Source: Soonwooa sp032078105 (lineage in GTDB: Bacteria; Bacteroidota; Bacteroidia; Flavobacteriales; Weeksellaceae). Taken from it: DNA of 64,000 nucleotides. Location: assembly GCA_046269235.1 (NCBI GenBank), contig JBJZOS010000003.1, positions 124,001-188,000 on the forward strand, written 5' to 3'. Position numbers and translations under genes: made by a program. The notes beneath the pieces were generated by a model. It was not told where the DNA came from and did not search any database. It saw only the letters and a list, made by a program, of their open reading frames with translations. Below, piece by piece: positions 1 to 8,744 of this stretch; position 1 is the stretch's first letter; every line of letters begins with the position of its first letter.

Positions 1-528
1 CTGGTACAAAAATTTGCAAAGCTAAGCCGTATGATCTTGGAAAACTCGACACAGCCGCTTTCTACACTGGAAAGCGAATGGAAGGTCAACAAAATCTACA
101 CCGATATTGAGCATATTCGTTTTGGCAAACATTTCGATTACCGCTTTGAGGTCGAAAAAGGACTGGATCTACGTCAGTATCTCATTCCTCCAATGATGTT
201 ACAGCCCCTCATAGAAAATGCTATACTTCACGGTTTGCGATACGAACGGGAGCCGGGAGCATCTTTACTTGTTACGGCAACAGAAACCGACAAGCACATC
301 GAAATAAAAGTGATAGATAACGGATCAGGATTGGGCAACGCTAAGGCGGAAACACCGGGATACAAAAAGAAATCATTTGGACTGTCCTCTATAAAAGACC
401 GTATCGAGATTCTGAACAGCGATTATCCTGATCTACAAGCCTCGTTTGAAATTATAGACCGTGCCACTTTAGGGGAAAAAGGTTGTATTTCTTTGCTGCG
501 TCTACCAAAAATTGAAGAAAGAAAGTAG
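1..528 (+). CDS. LytS/YehU-type sensor histidine kinase, C-terminal part (cut by window edge)
   Basis: The reading frame is open from base 1, so the gene begins outside the window; the first in-window ATG is at 31. What remains is the end of a His_kinase domain (LEKLSR-like region LVQKFAKLSRMIL, then EHIRFGKHFDYRFEV) and the ATPase domain: N box PLIENAILHGL and G1 box VIDNGSGLG. Kinases of this class usually have an N-terminal membrane part and phosphorylate a LytTR response regulator. Such a regulator follows immediately but on the opposite strand, converging with this gene, which is unusual for a pair. The family call is firm; the signal and the partner are inference. Confidence 0.85.
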   Translation: MVQKFAKLSRMILENSTQPLSTLESEWKVNKIYTDIEHIRFGKHFDYRFEVEKGLDLRQYLIPPMMLQPLIENAILHGLRYEREPGASLLVTATETDKHIEIKVIDNGSGLGNAKAETPGYKKKSFGLSSIKDRIEILNSDYPDLQASFEIIDRATLGEKGCISLLRLPKIEERK

Positions 529-562
529 GATTAAGAGTTACGGAATATTAGAATGCGAAAGT

Positions 563-1276
563 TTACGCCAGTTTTTCAAGTAGCATTGCTTTTTTTGTAG
601 AAGAAACTTCAATTTCTGCACCATTTGCAAGTTCCAAAACATCGCCTTTTCGCAATTTTACAATATAATCCAGATTAACAATCGCACTGCGATTCACCCT
701 AAAAAAACAGTCTTCTGAAAGTATCGCTTCATATTCTTTCAGCGTTTTCGAAACAATAATCTTATTTCCAGACACGACATGGAAAACACTGTAATTGCTC
801 ATGGCTTCAACGGTGATAATATCGCTTTTTTTGATGTAATAAATTCCTTCGGCGGTAGCTAAAGACAGTCGCCCGTTGTCTTTCTTGTTGTTTTGCTGTA
901 TGTTAGCTTTTTTGCTGACTTTTTCTTCAAGCTTGTTGATGGCTGCTTCCAATTCTTCGGGATCGACAGGCTTCATTAGGTAATCCAACGCATCGTTGCG
1001 AAGAGCATTCAGTACATAGGCATCGTAAGCAGTTACGAAAATAACCTCAAAATTAAATTGCCCCAAGAGCTCCAAAAATTGAAAGCCGTTGATTTTGGGC
1101 ATTTCAATATCCAGAAAAAGAACATCAATATCTAAATTTTTAATAATAGTCAAAGCTTTTTTGGGATCATTGAAAATGGCTACAACCTCTAATTTGTCTG
1201 AAAAATTTGCAAGCTTATGGTTTAAAAGAGAAGTTCCCTTTTCTTCATCGTCTAATATTATTGCCTTTATCATCAT
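563..1276 (-). CDS. LytTR-family response regulator
   Basis: Residues 1-120 form a receiver domain with the acidic pair DD near residue 10, phospho-acceptor Asp at about 56 (FLDIEMP) and KPVD near the end. Residues about 140-237 form a LytTR DNA-binding domain (SDIITVEAMSNYSVFH, FFRVNRSAIVNLDYI). The open frame extends 64 codons further upstream, but that part is not receiver-like; the ATGATG at 1276/1273 gives the family-typical 237 residues. It is most likely the output protein of a LytS-type kinase such as the convergent one at 1-528. Confidence 0.9.
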   Translation of the reverse strand: MMIKAIILDDEEKGTSLLNHKLANFSDKLEVVAIFNDPKKALTIIKNLDIDVLFLDIEMPKINGFQFLELLGQFNFEVIFVTAYDAYVLNALRNDALDYLMKPVDPEELEAAINKLEEKVSKKANIQQNNKKDNGRLSLATAEGIYYIKKSDIITVEAMSNYSVFHVVSGNKIIVSKTLKEYEAILSEDCFFRVNRSAIVNLDYIVKLRKGDVLELANGAEIEVSSTKKAMLLEKLA

Positions 1277-1421
1277 TGTGAAAATTATTTGTTCATACAA
1301 AATTCCGAATGAAAAGTATTTCTTCAAAAATACGGTAAAATACACTTCAAAAATATTAAATTGAGTGTGCTGTCCTATAAAATGATTGAATGTGTATAAT
1401 GAATAAGGGAAACGATAAATA

Positions 1422-2324
1422 CTAATGTTCTGGACTAATGTAATGCAAAATCTGATATAGGGAAGCATTCCGGTAACGTTTCATTTGTTCGGCATCGGTT
1501 TCGAAACCTTCTTCTATGGCTTTCTTTAGGGGATCGAACAAAGCTTCCCATTTTCTACGGTCTTTGGGGACAGCTCCGGTAAACTGTTTAAATTCACGGA
1601 TAAAATGGTTTTGATCAAAATAATCAAACTGGTGTACAATATCTGACCAACCTGCATTGGGATTTTCTCCCAAAAAATTTTGAACGGCAGTAAACCTGGC
1701 AACACGTCCGAATAATTTGGGGTTAACACCTATAATTTCCGTAAAATGCTTGGTTAGCCCAGAATGTGACATATCCACTTTTTTGTAAATTTCCTTTATC
1801 GGCACATTCCCAAATTTTTCTGTAATTTCCTGGCTGACTTTAATGATACGCTCGTCAGTTGTTTTTGACCGTTTTTGCAGTTCGGCGATCAGAAATTTTT
1901 CCAAAATCCGCATGCAGTATTCGTCATCGTGCAAATGAGCTTCCAAATCGGGCAACAAATCTTTTAATGCCGGAAATAATTCGGTAGCATCTACGGTGAT
2001 ATTATGGAACTGTGATTGTTCTAGTCCAAAAACGGAGTAAGCTCCCCAAGGTAGAAAATCGATATTTATAATTCGGATGTTCTCATTAGGTGTATATAAG
2101 ACTGATTTTGAATGCTGTCCTGCAAAGGCTATTCTATAATCAACGGTAATGCCTGTAAAGTAATCTTTTACTGAAGGATTTTGGTTTAGAAACAAAGTAA
2201 GCGAGGTGGCATTATCAGGTAAAAATTTTGTTTTTGAAAGCTCGTTTACAGAAAGCTCTGCGTAGGCGAACATCAATATATAATTTTTAAGTAAAGTATC
2301 CGATTCGTAGAATTTGACCTGCAT
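1422..2324 (-). CDS. AraC-family transcriptional regulator
   Basis: A protein of 300 residues. The N-terminal half is a sensor region of the type seen in many Bacteroidota AraC proteins (FTGITVDYRIAFAGQHSK, then NIDFLPWGAYSVFG). The C-terminal AraC-type double helix-turn-helix starts near residue 160 and contains DMSHSGLTKHFTEIIGVNPK followed by FDYFDQNHFIREFKQFTG. No metabolic neighbour reveals a target: the LytTR gene lies downstream and the relaxase remnant upstream. An inverted repeat at 2352-2386, just upstream of the start, may be its own operator. Confidence 0.85.
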   Translation of the reverse strand: MQVKFYESDTLLKNYILMFAYAELSVNELSKTKFLPDNATSLTLFLNQNPSVKDYFTGITVDYRIAFAGQHSKSVLYTPNENIRIINIDFLPWGAYSVFGLEQSQFHNITVDATELFPALKDLLPDLEAHLHDDEYCMRILEKFLIAELQKRSKTTDERIIKVSQEITEKFGNVPIKEIYKKVDMSHSGLTKHFTEIIGVNPKLFGRVARFTAVQNFLGENPNAGWSDIVHQFDYFDQNHFIREFKQFTGAVPKDRRKWEALFDPLKKAIEEGFETDAEQMKRYRNASLYQILHYISPEH

Positions 2325-2351
2325 AATGTTCCATTTTTTTCATTTCAGAAA

Positions 2352-2386
2352 TGGTTTAAATTTATAAAAAAATAATGTTTAAACCA
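2352..2386. promoter_or_regulatory. Inverted repeat upstream of the AraC gene
   Basis: TGGTTTAAA (2352-2360) and TTTAAACCA (2378-2386) are perfect 9-bp arms separated by 17 bases, 28 bp upstream of the AraC start codon. Position and symmetry suit an operator for autoregulation, but an AT-rich chance palindrome cannot be excluded. Confidence 0.35.
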
Positions 2387-2423
2387 CTAGCATATGTGTT
2401 TTTTTCTACCTTTATTATTCATA

Positions 2424-3692
2424 CTATCTCAACCCTCTCCCTTTCTTCTTTTTCTTCTTCATTTGGCTTGCAAACTGTTCTTCTTCGTAGTCCTCGCCCT
2501 GTGCATCGGGTAAAAAGCTTAACAATCCTAAATCAAAATTGTGCGAATGTTCTTGTGAGATGAACTCAAAAAGGTTGTTAGTTGGTAAATCGTCCAATGT
2601 ATTTGTTTTGGAAACAGGGCTATCCTGTATTTCTAATTCGGGTTTATTTCCGTTGTTCCACCAGTCATTAAATACGTTTGCTGACAAATTTCTGTCTAAT
2701 TGTGAGCAGTTCCAAACGCTACGACTTCCGTGGAAGATAAACGTTATACCGTAAATCTATCCGTTGTCGTTCCTGCGGACAATCGTATTGATACCTTGCT
2801 CTACAAGTTGCTTTTGGAATTCCTTTTCGTGGTTTGTCGTATGTATAGCCAATTCAATTGTATTCTTTAGGACAGACCTTGCAGGGTTGGTTTTCATTTT
2901 CTCTTCGGATTGCTCAAAGTGTTTTTGAAGCTGTGCAACTCCTGCATCTTTACCGAAAAGTGATGACTTGAATGGATTGCTTACTTTGTTTCCGTTCTCG
3001 TCCAATGCCACATAGACCAATCCATTTACAGTTTGACCGTTACGTTCGCCTTTTACTTCTTCTACTGTAATGTTAAAAAGTGATAACAAAGCATTGTAGC
3101 TTCCTATAGTTGAAAAGCTGTAATACTTTGGCAAATGCCGTACTACCGAAGCAATTTGGCTCTTTATATCTCCACTTTGATAATCAACAGTTTTGAAAAC
3201 TTTATTGCCCTGTTTCTGCTCTTGTTCGGTTGCCTTATGCAAGTTATATTTCGTTTCCAAATCCCGGCAGATTGCCATTGAGCGTGGATGGTCGTAATCA
3301 TCGGGGATTTTCTTTCCGTTAATACCAACGCAGGTCGAAACAATGTGGATATGCGTGCGGTCAATATCCGTATGTTTGAAAACGATATAGGGTTGATTGC
3401 CATAACCCATACGCTCCATATATTCCTGAGCCATTTCGGTAAACTGCTCATCACTGACCTTATCCGCAGGATCTGCATTCAGCAATATATGACGTACCAT
3501 CTTTTCCGTTTTGATGTTTGCCGAAAAATATGGCTCGAAGCATTTATTAAAATAGGCTACAGAATACCTACCGTCCACCGTATCAGGTATCTTATTCAGT
3601 AATAAAACAGCTCCGTTTTCTCTGTCAACTTTCTGCTGATTGTACAAAATCGCTCCGTACATATTGCTTCCCTTTCCAATTTTTGCAATCAT
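2424..3692 (-). pseudogene. mobB: mobB/BfmB-type relaxase, interrupted by an in-frame TAG
   Basis: The N-terminal 311 codons (2757-3692) are a MobB-type relaxase: start MIAKIGKGSNMYGAILYNQQ, then PYIVFKHTDIDRTHIHIVST with the HxH metal-binding motif. A TAG at 2757-2759 stops it after RRNDNG. The same frame continues without a shift for 110 more codons (IYGITFIFHGSRSVWNCSQL, then SANVFNDWWNN) to the lysine-rich end KKKKKKGRGLR that is typical of these proteins. The 422-residue gene is therefore otherwise complete. The catalytic N-terminal part might still be made, but the family normally has the tail. It follows mobA by 4 bp, the usual mobAB order. Confidence 0.85.
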
Positions 3693-3696
3693 AACT

Positions 3697-4131
3697 TTAC
3701 TCTTTTTTCAGATACTTCTCTTCAAATTCCTGTGTCAAACGAATAACTTCTTTAGTGACTTGTACCAATTCTATGGTTTCCTTTTCCAATCTAAAAAGGT
3801 ATGTTCCTACTTTTTTCTCGGAAAAATTACGGTACAATATCTTCACAATCTGATTGTAATTCGTTCCGACTGCTCGGAACTGGCTAAAAAAGCGGGTCAA
3901 CTTTTCGTGATATTCGATAGCATCCAATTCAATTTTAACGGTTTTTACCGTCTTTTGAAAGATAAAGGCTGTTATAAAATGAGCAATTACTTTCATTTCT
4001 CATTGGTCAAAGAGGGCAAGGAACTTGGCATTATCCTCTGCGTTCAGGTTGATGGAATACCGATGCACCGCAGGGTCAATCTTTGGTTTTCTTCCTGATT
4101 TCTTAATATGTTTTCTATTTTTCTCTTCCAT
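3697..4131 (-). pseudogene. mobA: mobA/BfmA-type relaxosome protein, interrupted by an in-frame TGA
   Basis: From ATG 4131 the frame reads MEEKNRKHIKKSGRKPKIDP, then HRYSINLNAEDNAKFLALFDQ, then a TGA stop (4000-4002). It continues in the same frame as EMKVIAHFITAFIFQ, FFSQFRAVGTNYNQIVKILY and LEKETIELVQVTKEV. Together this is a full-length (144 codon) MobA-type ribbon-helix-helix accessory protein that helps the relaxase bind oriT. The stop sits where family members usually have a serine, so TCA to TGA is the simplest change. The C-terminal piece has its own ATG at 3996, but the DNA-binding N-terminus would be lost. Confidence 0.8.
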
Positions 4132-4195
4132 AATAATCCATTTTTAATTTTACACAAACGAGCGACTTCGGAGCCGTTTCCAGCCTCCTGCAAGG

Positions 4196-4289
4196 GCAAG
4201 TGCTCTTGAGGTGCGGAAATTTATTTCGAGGACCTCAAGAGATAACTTGCTCTGAACAGGAGTTCAGAAAAATCCGTTTTGAAAACGGA
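4196..4289. other. Candidate oriT: three successive inverted repeats upstream of mobA
   Basis: Sixty-five bases upstream of mobA lie three hairpins in a row. The first pairs GCAAGT plus CTCTTGAGGT (4196-4212) with ACCTCAAGAG plus ACTTGC (4232-4250). The second is TCTGAAC-4-GTTCAGA (4251-4268). The third is TCCGTTTT/AAAACGGA (4273-4289). Clustered hairpins next to mobA are the usual form of an origin of transfer in Bacteroidota mobilizable elements. The nick site cannot be read from sequence alone. Confidence 0.5.
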
Positions 4290-4517
4290 ATGGAGTTAGC
4301 AGGGAAAACCCATCGTTTCTATTACAAATTTCGGTAAGACTATTTGAATAACAGTCATTTATAATCACGCCAAACAAAGCCAATAAACGCCAAATACTAC
4401 CACCTTTATGGGGATTGGAATTGCTTTTATTTCCTTTGTAATTGGTTATCTGGCTGATTGGCTATAACCTTAACTATGTAGCCAATCTGCATAAATCCCG
4501 ACAGCAAATCTGCGTGA

Positions 4518-4682
4518 TTGAAAGCCTGCCAACTGCTCAACATCCGTAAACGAACTTTGCAGACGTATAGGGCAAAGGGCATTCTTGGGGCATCGCAAAT
4601 CAATCGGAAAACCTATTTCAGATTATCCGAAGTGGAGTTACTGATGCAGGGAGAGCGTCCATTACAAAAGCAAAAGAAATGA
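4518..4682 (+). pseudogene. Truncated helix-turn-helix (excisionase-type) gene
   Basis: The frame reads LKACQLLNIRKRTLQTYRAK, then ASQINRKTYFRLSEVELL and ends QKQKK-stop. This is the DNA-binding end of the small HTH_17-like proteins that Bacteroidota integrative elements carry in pairs. A TGA lies directly before the first leucine and no start codon or N-terminal half is visible, so the gene is truncated. Its TGA overlaps the ATG of the next gene (ATGA at 4679-4682), the remains of translational coupling. Confidence 0.55.
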
Positions 4683-4960
4683 AACAGATTGGAAATTCAA
4701 ACGTGGATATGCTTGCCTTGCTCGAAACTGTGGTAGGCATCAAGAATGAACTGCTGTATATCAGGGAATATTTTCATCCACTATTAAAATGAGAAATCTA
4801 CCTGTCAGGCGAACAGGTCTGCGAGATGTTGCATATCAGCAAACGGACGTTGCAACAGTACAGAGATGACGGACTTATATCTTTTATCAAACTCGAAAGG
4901 AAAATCCTTTTTCGGGAAATCGATATTATTAAGGTGTTGGAAGATAACTATCAGCGTTAG
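4679..4960 (+). pseudogene. HTH_17 excisionase-like gene with an in-frame TGA
   Basis: Codons 1-37 read MKQIGNSNVDMLALLETVVG, then IKNELLYIREYFHPLLK. A TGA follows at 4790-4792, and the same frame goes on as EIYLSGEQVCEMLHISKRTL, then QQYRDDGLISFIKLERKI to YQR-stop at 4960. The second part is a MerR-like winged helix of the excisionase/regulator type (HISKRTLQQYRDDG). Without the TGA this would be a normal 93-residue protein. It is the third element gene here with a single nonsense codon in an otherwise intact frame. Confidence 0.65.
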
Positions 4961-5000
4961 CCGAATGTTTAGGAGTGTTTTATATCTTGTCTGATTATTT

Positions 5001-6233
5001 TTATAAATAGGATTCTAGTTTTTTTAAAATTTCATTTACTATAAATCGACTATTTTGGATTGATCTCTCATTCTCATTTGTGACATCAATAAAACCGAGT
5101 TTACATTTTTTGCCTAAATTGTCATAATGAAATGTTCCGAAATTGCTGTCAATTTGGTTGGTTTTAGGATAAAGCAATAATGTTTTTTCAGCTTTCCAAT
5201 GCAGATTATATACAAACATTTGCTTTAGATCATCGTCTGACGGATTATTGGCTTCAATGATTTTCCATTTGGTGTCAATGACGAATGTTTCGTCTTTGGT
5301 TTTCAACACAATGTCGGGACGAATGCGTTTGTTCTCCCAAAACTTATCGGAATTTTGAAAAGAAACTTCGATTTCGTCTGTTTTGTGTTTGTGAAGAGTA
5401 CGGAAAATATATTCTTCCCACAACGCATTCATATCAAACAAAAGTGTGAGTAAATTCTCGTTTCCGTAATTCAAACTTGGCGAATAATTCAGAATGATGA
5501 TTTTTGCAATATCTATTGCTTTCTGATAATCGTGATTTTTGCGGTCAATGATGACTTTATCGAAATGTTTTTTCTGAATATTGATGTTTTCAATGTCTTG
5601 AAATTCAAACAACAATCGGTTTAATTTGTCTTTCAAAGAATCTTTTACAAAAGTCTTCAAAACCAATAAACCTTTATAAAGGATTTGATGCAAAAAATGG
5701 TTTTTATCATAAACCTGATGTTCGCAATAAAAATGTTCCTTATGCACAACATTTTTTTGAATGTTTTGAGCAAAAAGCAATTTGCCTTTTAGTGCATTTT
5801 GATTCGATTGGTTTTTTCGGTATTTCTTTATCAATCCTTTTTTTACCAATCGTTCGGTTTCACTTAAATACAATTCAAAATAAACATCCAAAATCGAATG
5901 ATAGCGTTTTTTGAGTTGGGTTTCTGAAATAGACTCGACCTGAATATGTTTGCAGATTTTCAACATATTGAGCAGCACATTTTGCCATAAATTTTTGTCT
6001 GCATTTTCGTTGTTATCGGCTTTCGGAAGAATCTCAATCGTCAATCCACCAATTTGAATAACACCAACATAACTTCCAAATCGGATTCCTTGATGAATAA
6101 TCGTGAAATATTTGTTTTGATGCAGTTCGTTGAATTTTACCATTGCATCAAAATGATGTTTTCGAAAATCTTTCGAATCATCGTATCGCAATTTTTGATA
6201 CTCAAAAACCTGTATAAACTTTTTGTTCTGCAT
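5001..6233 (-). CDS. mcrC: McrC-like nuclease subunit of an McrBC restriction system
   Basis: A protein of 410 residues, the expected size for McrC. The N-terminal domain contains HQGIRFGSYVGVIQIGGLTI and ILPKADN. The C-terminal PD-(D/E)xK nuclease motif reads IRPDIVLKTKDETFVIDTKWK: Asp in RPDI, then DTK. McrC cuts DNA when recruited and activated by the GTP-driven McrB ring at modified cytosines. ATG 6233 is taken as the start; a TTG one codon upstream touches the mcrB stop. The two genes are only 3 bp apart and surely co-transcribed. The gene looks intact, unlike the transfer genes around it. Confidence 0.9.
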   Translation of the reverse strand: MQNKKFIQVFEYQKLRYDDSKDFRKHHFDAMVKFNELHQNKYFTIIHQGIRFGSYVGVIQIGGLTIEILPKADNNENADKNLWQNVLLNMLKICKHIQVESISETQLKKRYHSILDVYFELYLSETERLVKKGLIKKYRKNQSNQNALKGKLLFAQNIQKNVVHKEHFYCEHQVYDKNHFLHQILYKGLLVLKTFVKDSLKDKLNRLLFEFQDIENINIQKKHFDKVIIDRKNHDYQKAIDIAKIIILNYSPSLNYGNENLLTLLFDMNALWEEYIFRTLHKHKTDEIEVSFQNSDKFWENKRIRPDIVLKTKDETFVIDTKWKIIEANNPSDDDLKQMFVYNLHWKAEKTLLLYPKTNQIDSNFGTFHYDNLGKKCKLGFIDVTNENERSIQNSRFIVNEILKKLESYL

Positions 6234-6236
6234 CAA

Positions 6237-8654
6237 TTAGTCTTCGTAAACAGAAATAAAAGTTTGTTCGTCCCAATTTTCAAAAGGCGTAAAGCGATAT
6301 ACTTTTTTGTCTTCTAAAAAGTCGTTTTCGTAGCTGAAGTTCTTAGGAAATTTTGCTTTATTTTCTTCTTGATAAATAAAACTTCCTCCTAGAACTAAAC
6401 CGATTTTTCCGAAATCTCCGTAAAAATATTCTTCCAAAAGCGGAATGATTTTGTCTTTGAAAGTTTGTTTTAAATCGTCTAAATTTTGAATTCCGATAAA
6501 ATATGAATGTCCGATTTGATGGTCTTTGTCAACCAAAACTTCTATACGTTGATTAATCGTTTCTAAAAGTTGTTTCAAATCAACATCCTGATATTCTGAA
6601 TTGAGCAAAACACTTGGATTTGGTTGTATTTCAAAAAATGAAAAACGTCTTCTCAAAGCCGTGTCTAATGCTTCTACGCTTCGGTCGGCTGTGTTCATTG
6701 TTCCGATAATGTAAACATTGTTTGGAACAGAAAACTTGTCGTTAGAATAAGGAAGAATAACTTCGGTTTGTTCTTTATTTCCTTTGCGTTTATCTTCTTC
6801 CAAAAGAGTTATTAGTTCTCCGAAAATTGCGGAAACATTTCCACGGTTGATTTCGTCGATGATGATGACGTAGCTTTTTTGTTCATTATTTTCATTTTGT
6901 GAATAATTATAATGTTCTACCAAATAATTTCCTAAAGCTTTTGTGTAAGGTGCCCAATCCAAAGTTTCCCCTGTTTTTAGATAATGTTCTATGACATCTT
7001 TTTTGATAACGCCTTCAGATGCTTTTTCTGTATTTGCGTGAAATCTAATATTGTTTTTCGAATTTCTATAAATGGAAAACTCTTTAGAATGAACTATTGT
7101 TTCCAAAACCAGTTTCTTTTCCGATGATTTATCTATTTCATTTAATAACTTTTGGTAAACCGAATCAAAATTGTCCGAATCAATTTGCCTTAAAGAAGCT
7201 GTCTTACATAAACTCTTAAAAATCCCATCTTTTATTTCGTAAGTAACATTTCCGTCAATTGTTTCAGGTTTTATTCCCTCGATAAAATCCTCGTAGCTTA
7301 AACTCTGATGAAATGTTGTGAATACAATTTGTTTAGCATTGACCAAATTTTCATATTCAGTATTGATTTCTTCTCGGGTTCTTTGTTTCTTTCCGTTGAC
7401 GATTTCAACCGCAATTCTTTTTGTGTTGTATGTTTTTCCTGTTCCTGGTGCTCCGAAAAGAATTTGATTTAGCGGAATCTTTTTATCAGAATTTATGTTT
7501 TCCATTGGTTTTTCGGTTGTTGTTTGATATTCTAATTGGCTCAAAATTTCATTTCTGAAATCAATATCAAAAGCCATTCTTTCCAATTCTTTTTTATTGT
7601 ATTTGGAATAAACTGAAATTTGAGTGCGATTCAGTTCGTTCTCAATTGAGTTAAATACAGATTGTTTATTTTTTTGAGCTTCTGAAATATCGTTTAGTTT
7701 GCATAAATAAGCGGTTGGACTGCCGTCAAAATTCACAAAATTGTTGCTTATTTTCTGTTCTGATATTGTTCGGAATTTATAGTCATCTTTACCGATAGTT
7801 GCTGTATTCCAAATATATCGTTGTCCAATTGTAAAAACAATTTTGTTTTTATCTGAGTTAAAAACCAATCTTTTGTCATTTTCTTGCAAACCAAAATTTT
7901 CAATTATTGAATCTAAAAAATCATAGTATTCTTCTAATTGTTTTTTGTCGAACTTTTTGAAAAGTTCAATTAGATTAAAATCTTTAGCTTCTCTGAAAAC
8001 GACATACAGTACATTTTGAATCATCAAATATTTATCGTCCCAATCTGGTTTTTGATAAAATTTGCGATGAGTATTTATGAAATTATTATCGCTTAATAGA
8101 TTTTCCTGAATAATTTGGTTGGCTAATTCTTGCAAATGCAAAAATCGTTCTCCCGATTTTTTCGCTTTTATGTTTAGTAGTTCACAGAAATTCTTGTAAT
8201 AATCTGCTTTGTACAACATATATTTTTCAGGAAAACGAAAAGCCAAATAAACCGAAATAGTTCGCTCATCTTGTTGAGTGTTAATATTAGTTCGGTTTAA
8301 TGATTGTCTAACTTTGGGAAGTATATTTTCTGATTCGGTTTGAAAAATTTTGATTCTTTGTGAAATTTCTAACGATTCATCATACAGATTCCGAAACATT
8401 TCCCGAACTTCTTCAGGAAAAAGCTGTGTCGATTTTTCGATAAATCCCCACGAGTTTTGATAAAGCAAATTGGATACTTTACTGAAAGAACTCCGAAACA
8501 TTTGATAAAAATCTTCTGCTTCTAAATCCCAATTTTGCTGAAATGTATTTATTGCTAAATATTTATACGTTTCGTTTGGTTCTCCGTTTTCTTCTAAAAT
8601 GTCAATATATTTCTCAATCAACTGATAAGTTATGTTTTTTAGGTTTTCAGTCAT
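6237..8654 (-). CDS. mcrB: McrB-like GTPase subunit of an McrBC restriction system
   Basis: A protein of 805 residues. Roughly the first 380 form a long target-recognition region without a domain I recognise. The AAA+ motor follows: Walker A FGAPGTGKTYNT near residue 401, Walker B SYVIIIDEINRGN near 595, then the McrB signature GTMNTADRS and LRRRFSF. McrB binds methylated or otherwise modified DNA, hydrolyses GTP and drives McrC cleavage. It is first in the mcrBC operon and lies between the integrase and the decayed transfer genes, so it is probably cargo of the element. The modified base it recognises cannot be told from the sequence. Confidence 0.9.
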   Translation of the reverse strand: MTENLKNITYQLIEKYIDILEENGEPNETYKYLAINTFQQNWDLEAEDFYQMFRSSFSKVSNLLYQNSWGFIEKSTQLFPEEVREMFRNLYDESLEISQRIKIFQTESENILPKVRQSLNRTNINTQQDERTISVYLAFRFPEKYMLYKADYYKNFCELLNIKAKKSGERFLHLQELANQIIQENLLSDNNFINTHRKFYQKPDWDDKYLMIQNVLYVVFREAKDFNLIELFKKFDKKQLEEYYDFLDSIIENFGLQENDKRLVFNSDKNKIVFTIGQRYIWNTATIGKDDYKFRTISEQKISNNFVNFDGSPTAYLCKLNDISEAQKNKQSVFNSIENELNRTQISVYSKYNKKELERMAFDIDFRNEILSQLEYQTTTEKPMENINSDKKIPLNQILFGAPGTGKTYNTKRIAVEIVNGKKQRTREEINTEYENLVNAKQIVFTTFHQSLSYEDFIEGIKPETIDGNVTYEIKDGIFKSLCKTASLRQIDSDNFDSVYQKLLNEIDKSSEKKLVLETIVHSKEFSIYRNSKNNIRFHANTEKASEGVIKKDVIEHYLKTGETLDWAPYTKALGNYLVEHYNYSQNENNEQKSYVIIIDEINRGNVSAIFGELITLLEEDKRKGNKEQTEVILPYSNDKFSVPNNVYIIGTMNTADRSVEALDTALRRRFSFFEIQPNPSVLLNSEYQDVDLKQLLETINQRIEVLVDKDHQIGHSYFIGIQNLDDLKQTFKDKIIPLLEEYFYGDFGKIGLVLGGSFIYQEENKAKFPKNFSYENDFLEDKKVYRFTPFENWDEQTFISVYED

Positions 8655-8693
8655 TGCTTATTAATGATTTAATATATTAGCTGCCTAAATTAC

Positions 8694-8726
8694 AAAAAAA
8701 GCCAATGCTTATGACATTGACTTTTC
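8694..8726 (-). terminator. Terminator behind the integrase
   Basis: On the minus strand GTCAATG-7-CATTGGC (one G-U pair) is followed by seven T. It lies 19 bp beyond the integrase stop and separates it from mcrB. Confidence 0.7.
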
Positions 8727-8744
8727 TTGATTAGTTTATAGATG

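Noticed and set aside
1277..1468. 64-codon N-terminal extension of the LytTR regulator
   Set aside because: Receiver domains begin near the first residue; the extension is hydrophobic noise upstream of the ATGATG at 1276.
2757..4002. Programmed stop-codon readthrough of mobA and mobB
   Set aside because: No recoding signal was seen, three neighbouring genes show different stop codons, and the mobB tail has drifted from the family.
4395..4470. Short plus-strand frame MGIGIAFISFVIGYLADWL
   Set aside because: Only 19 codons, no conserved context; probably part of the decayed element.
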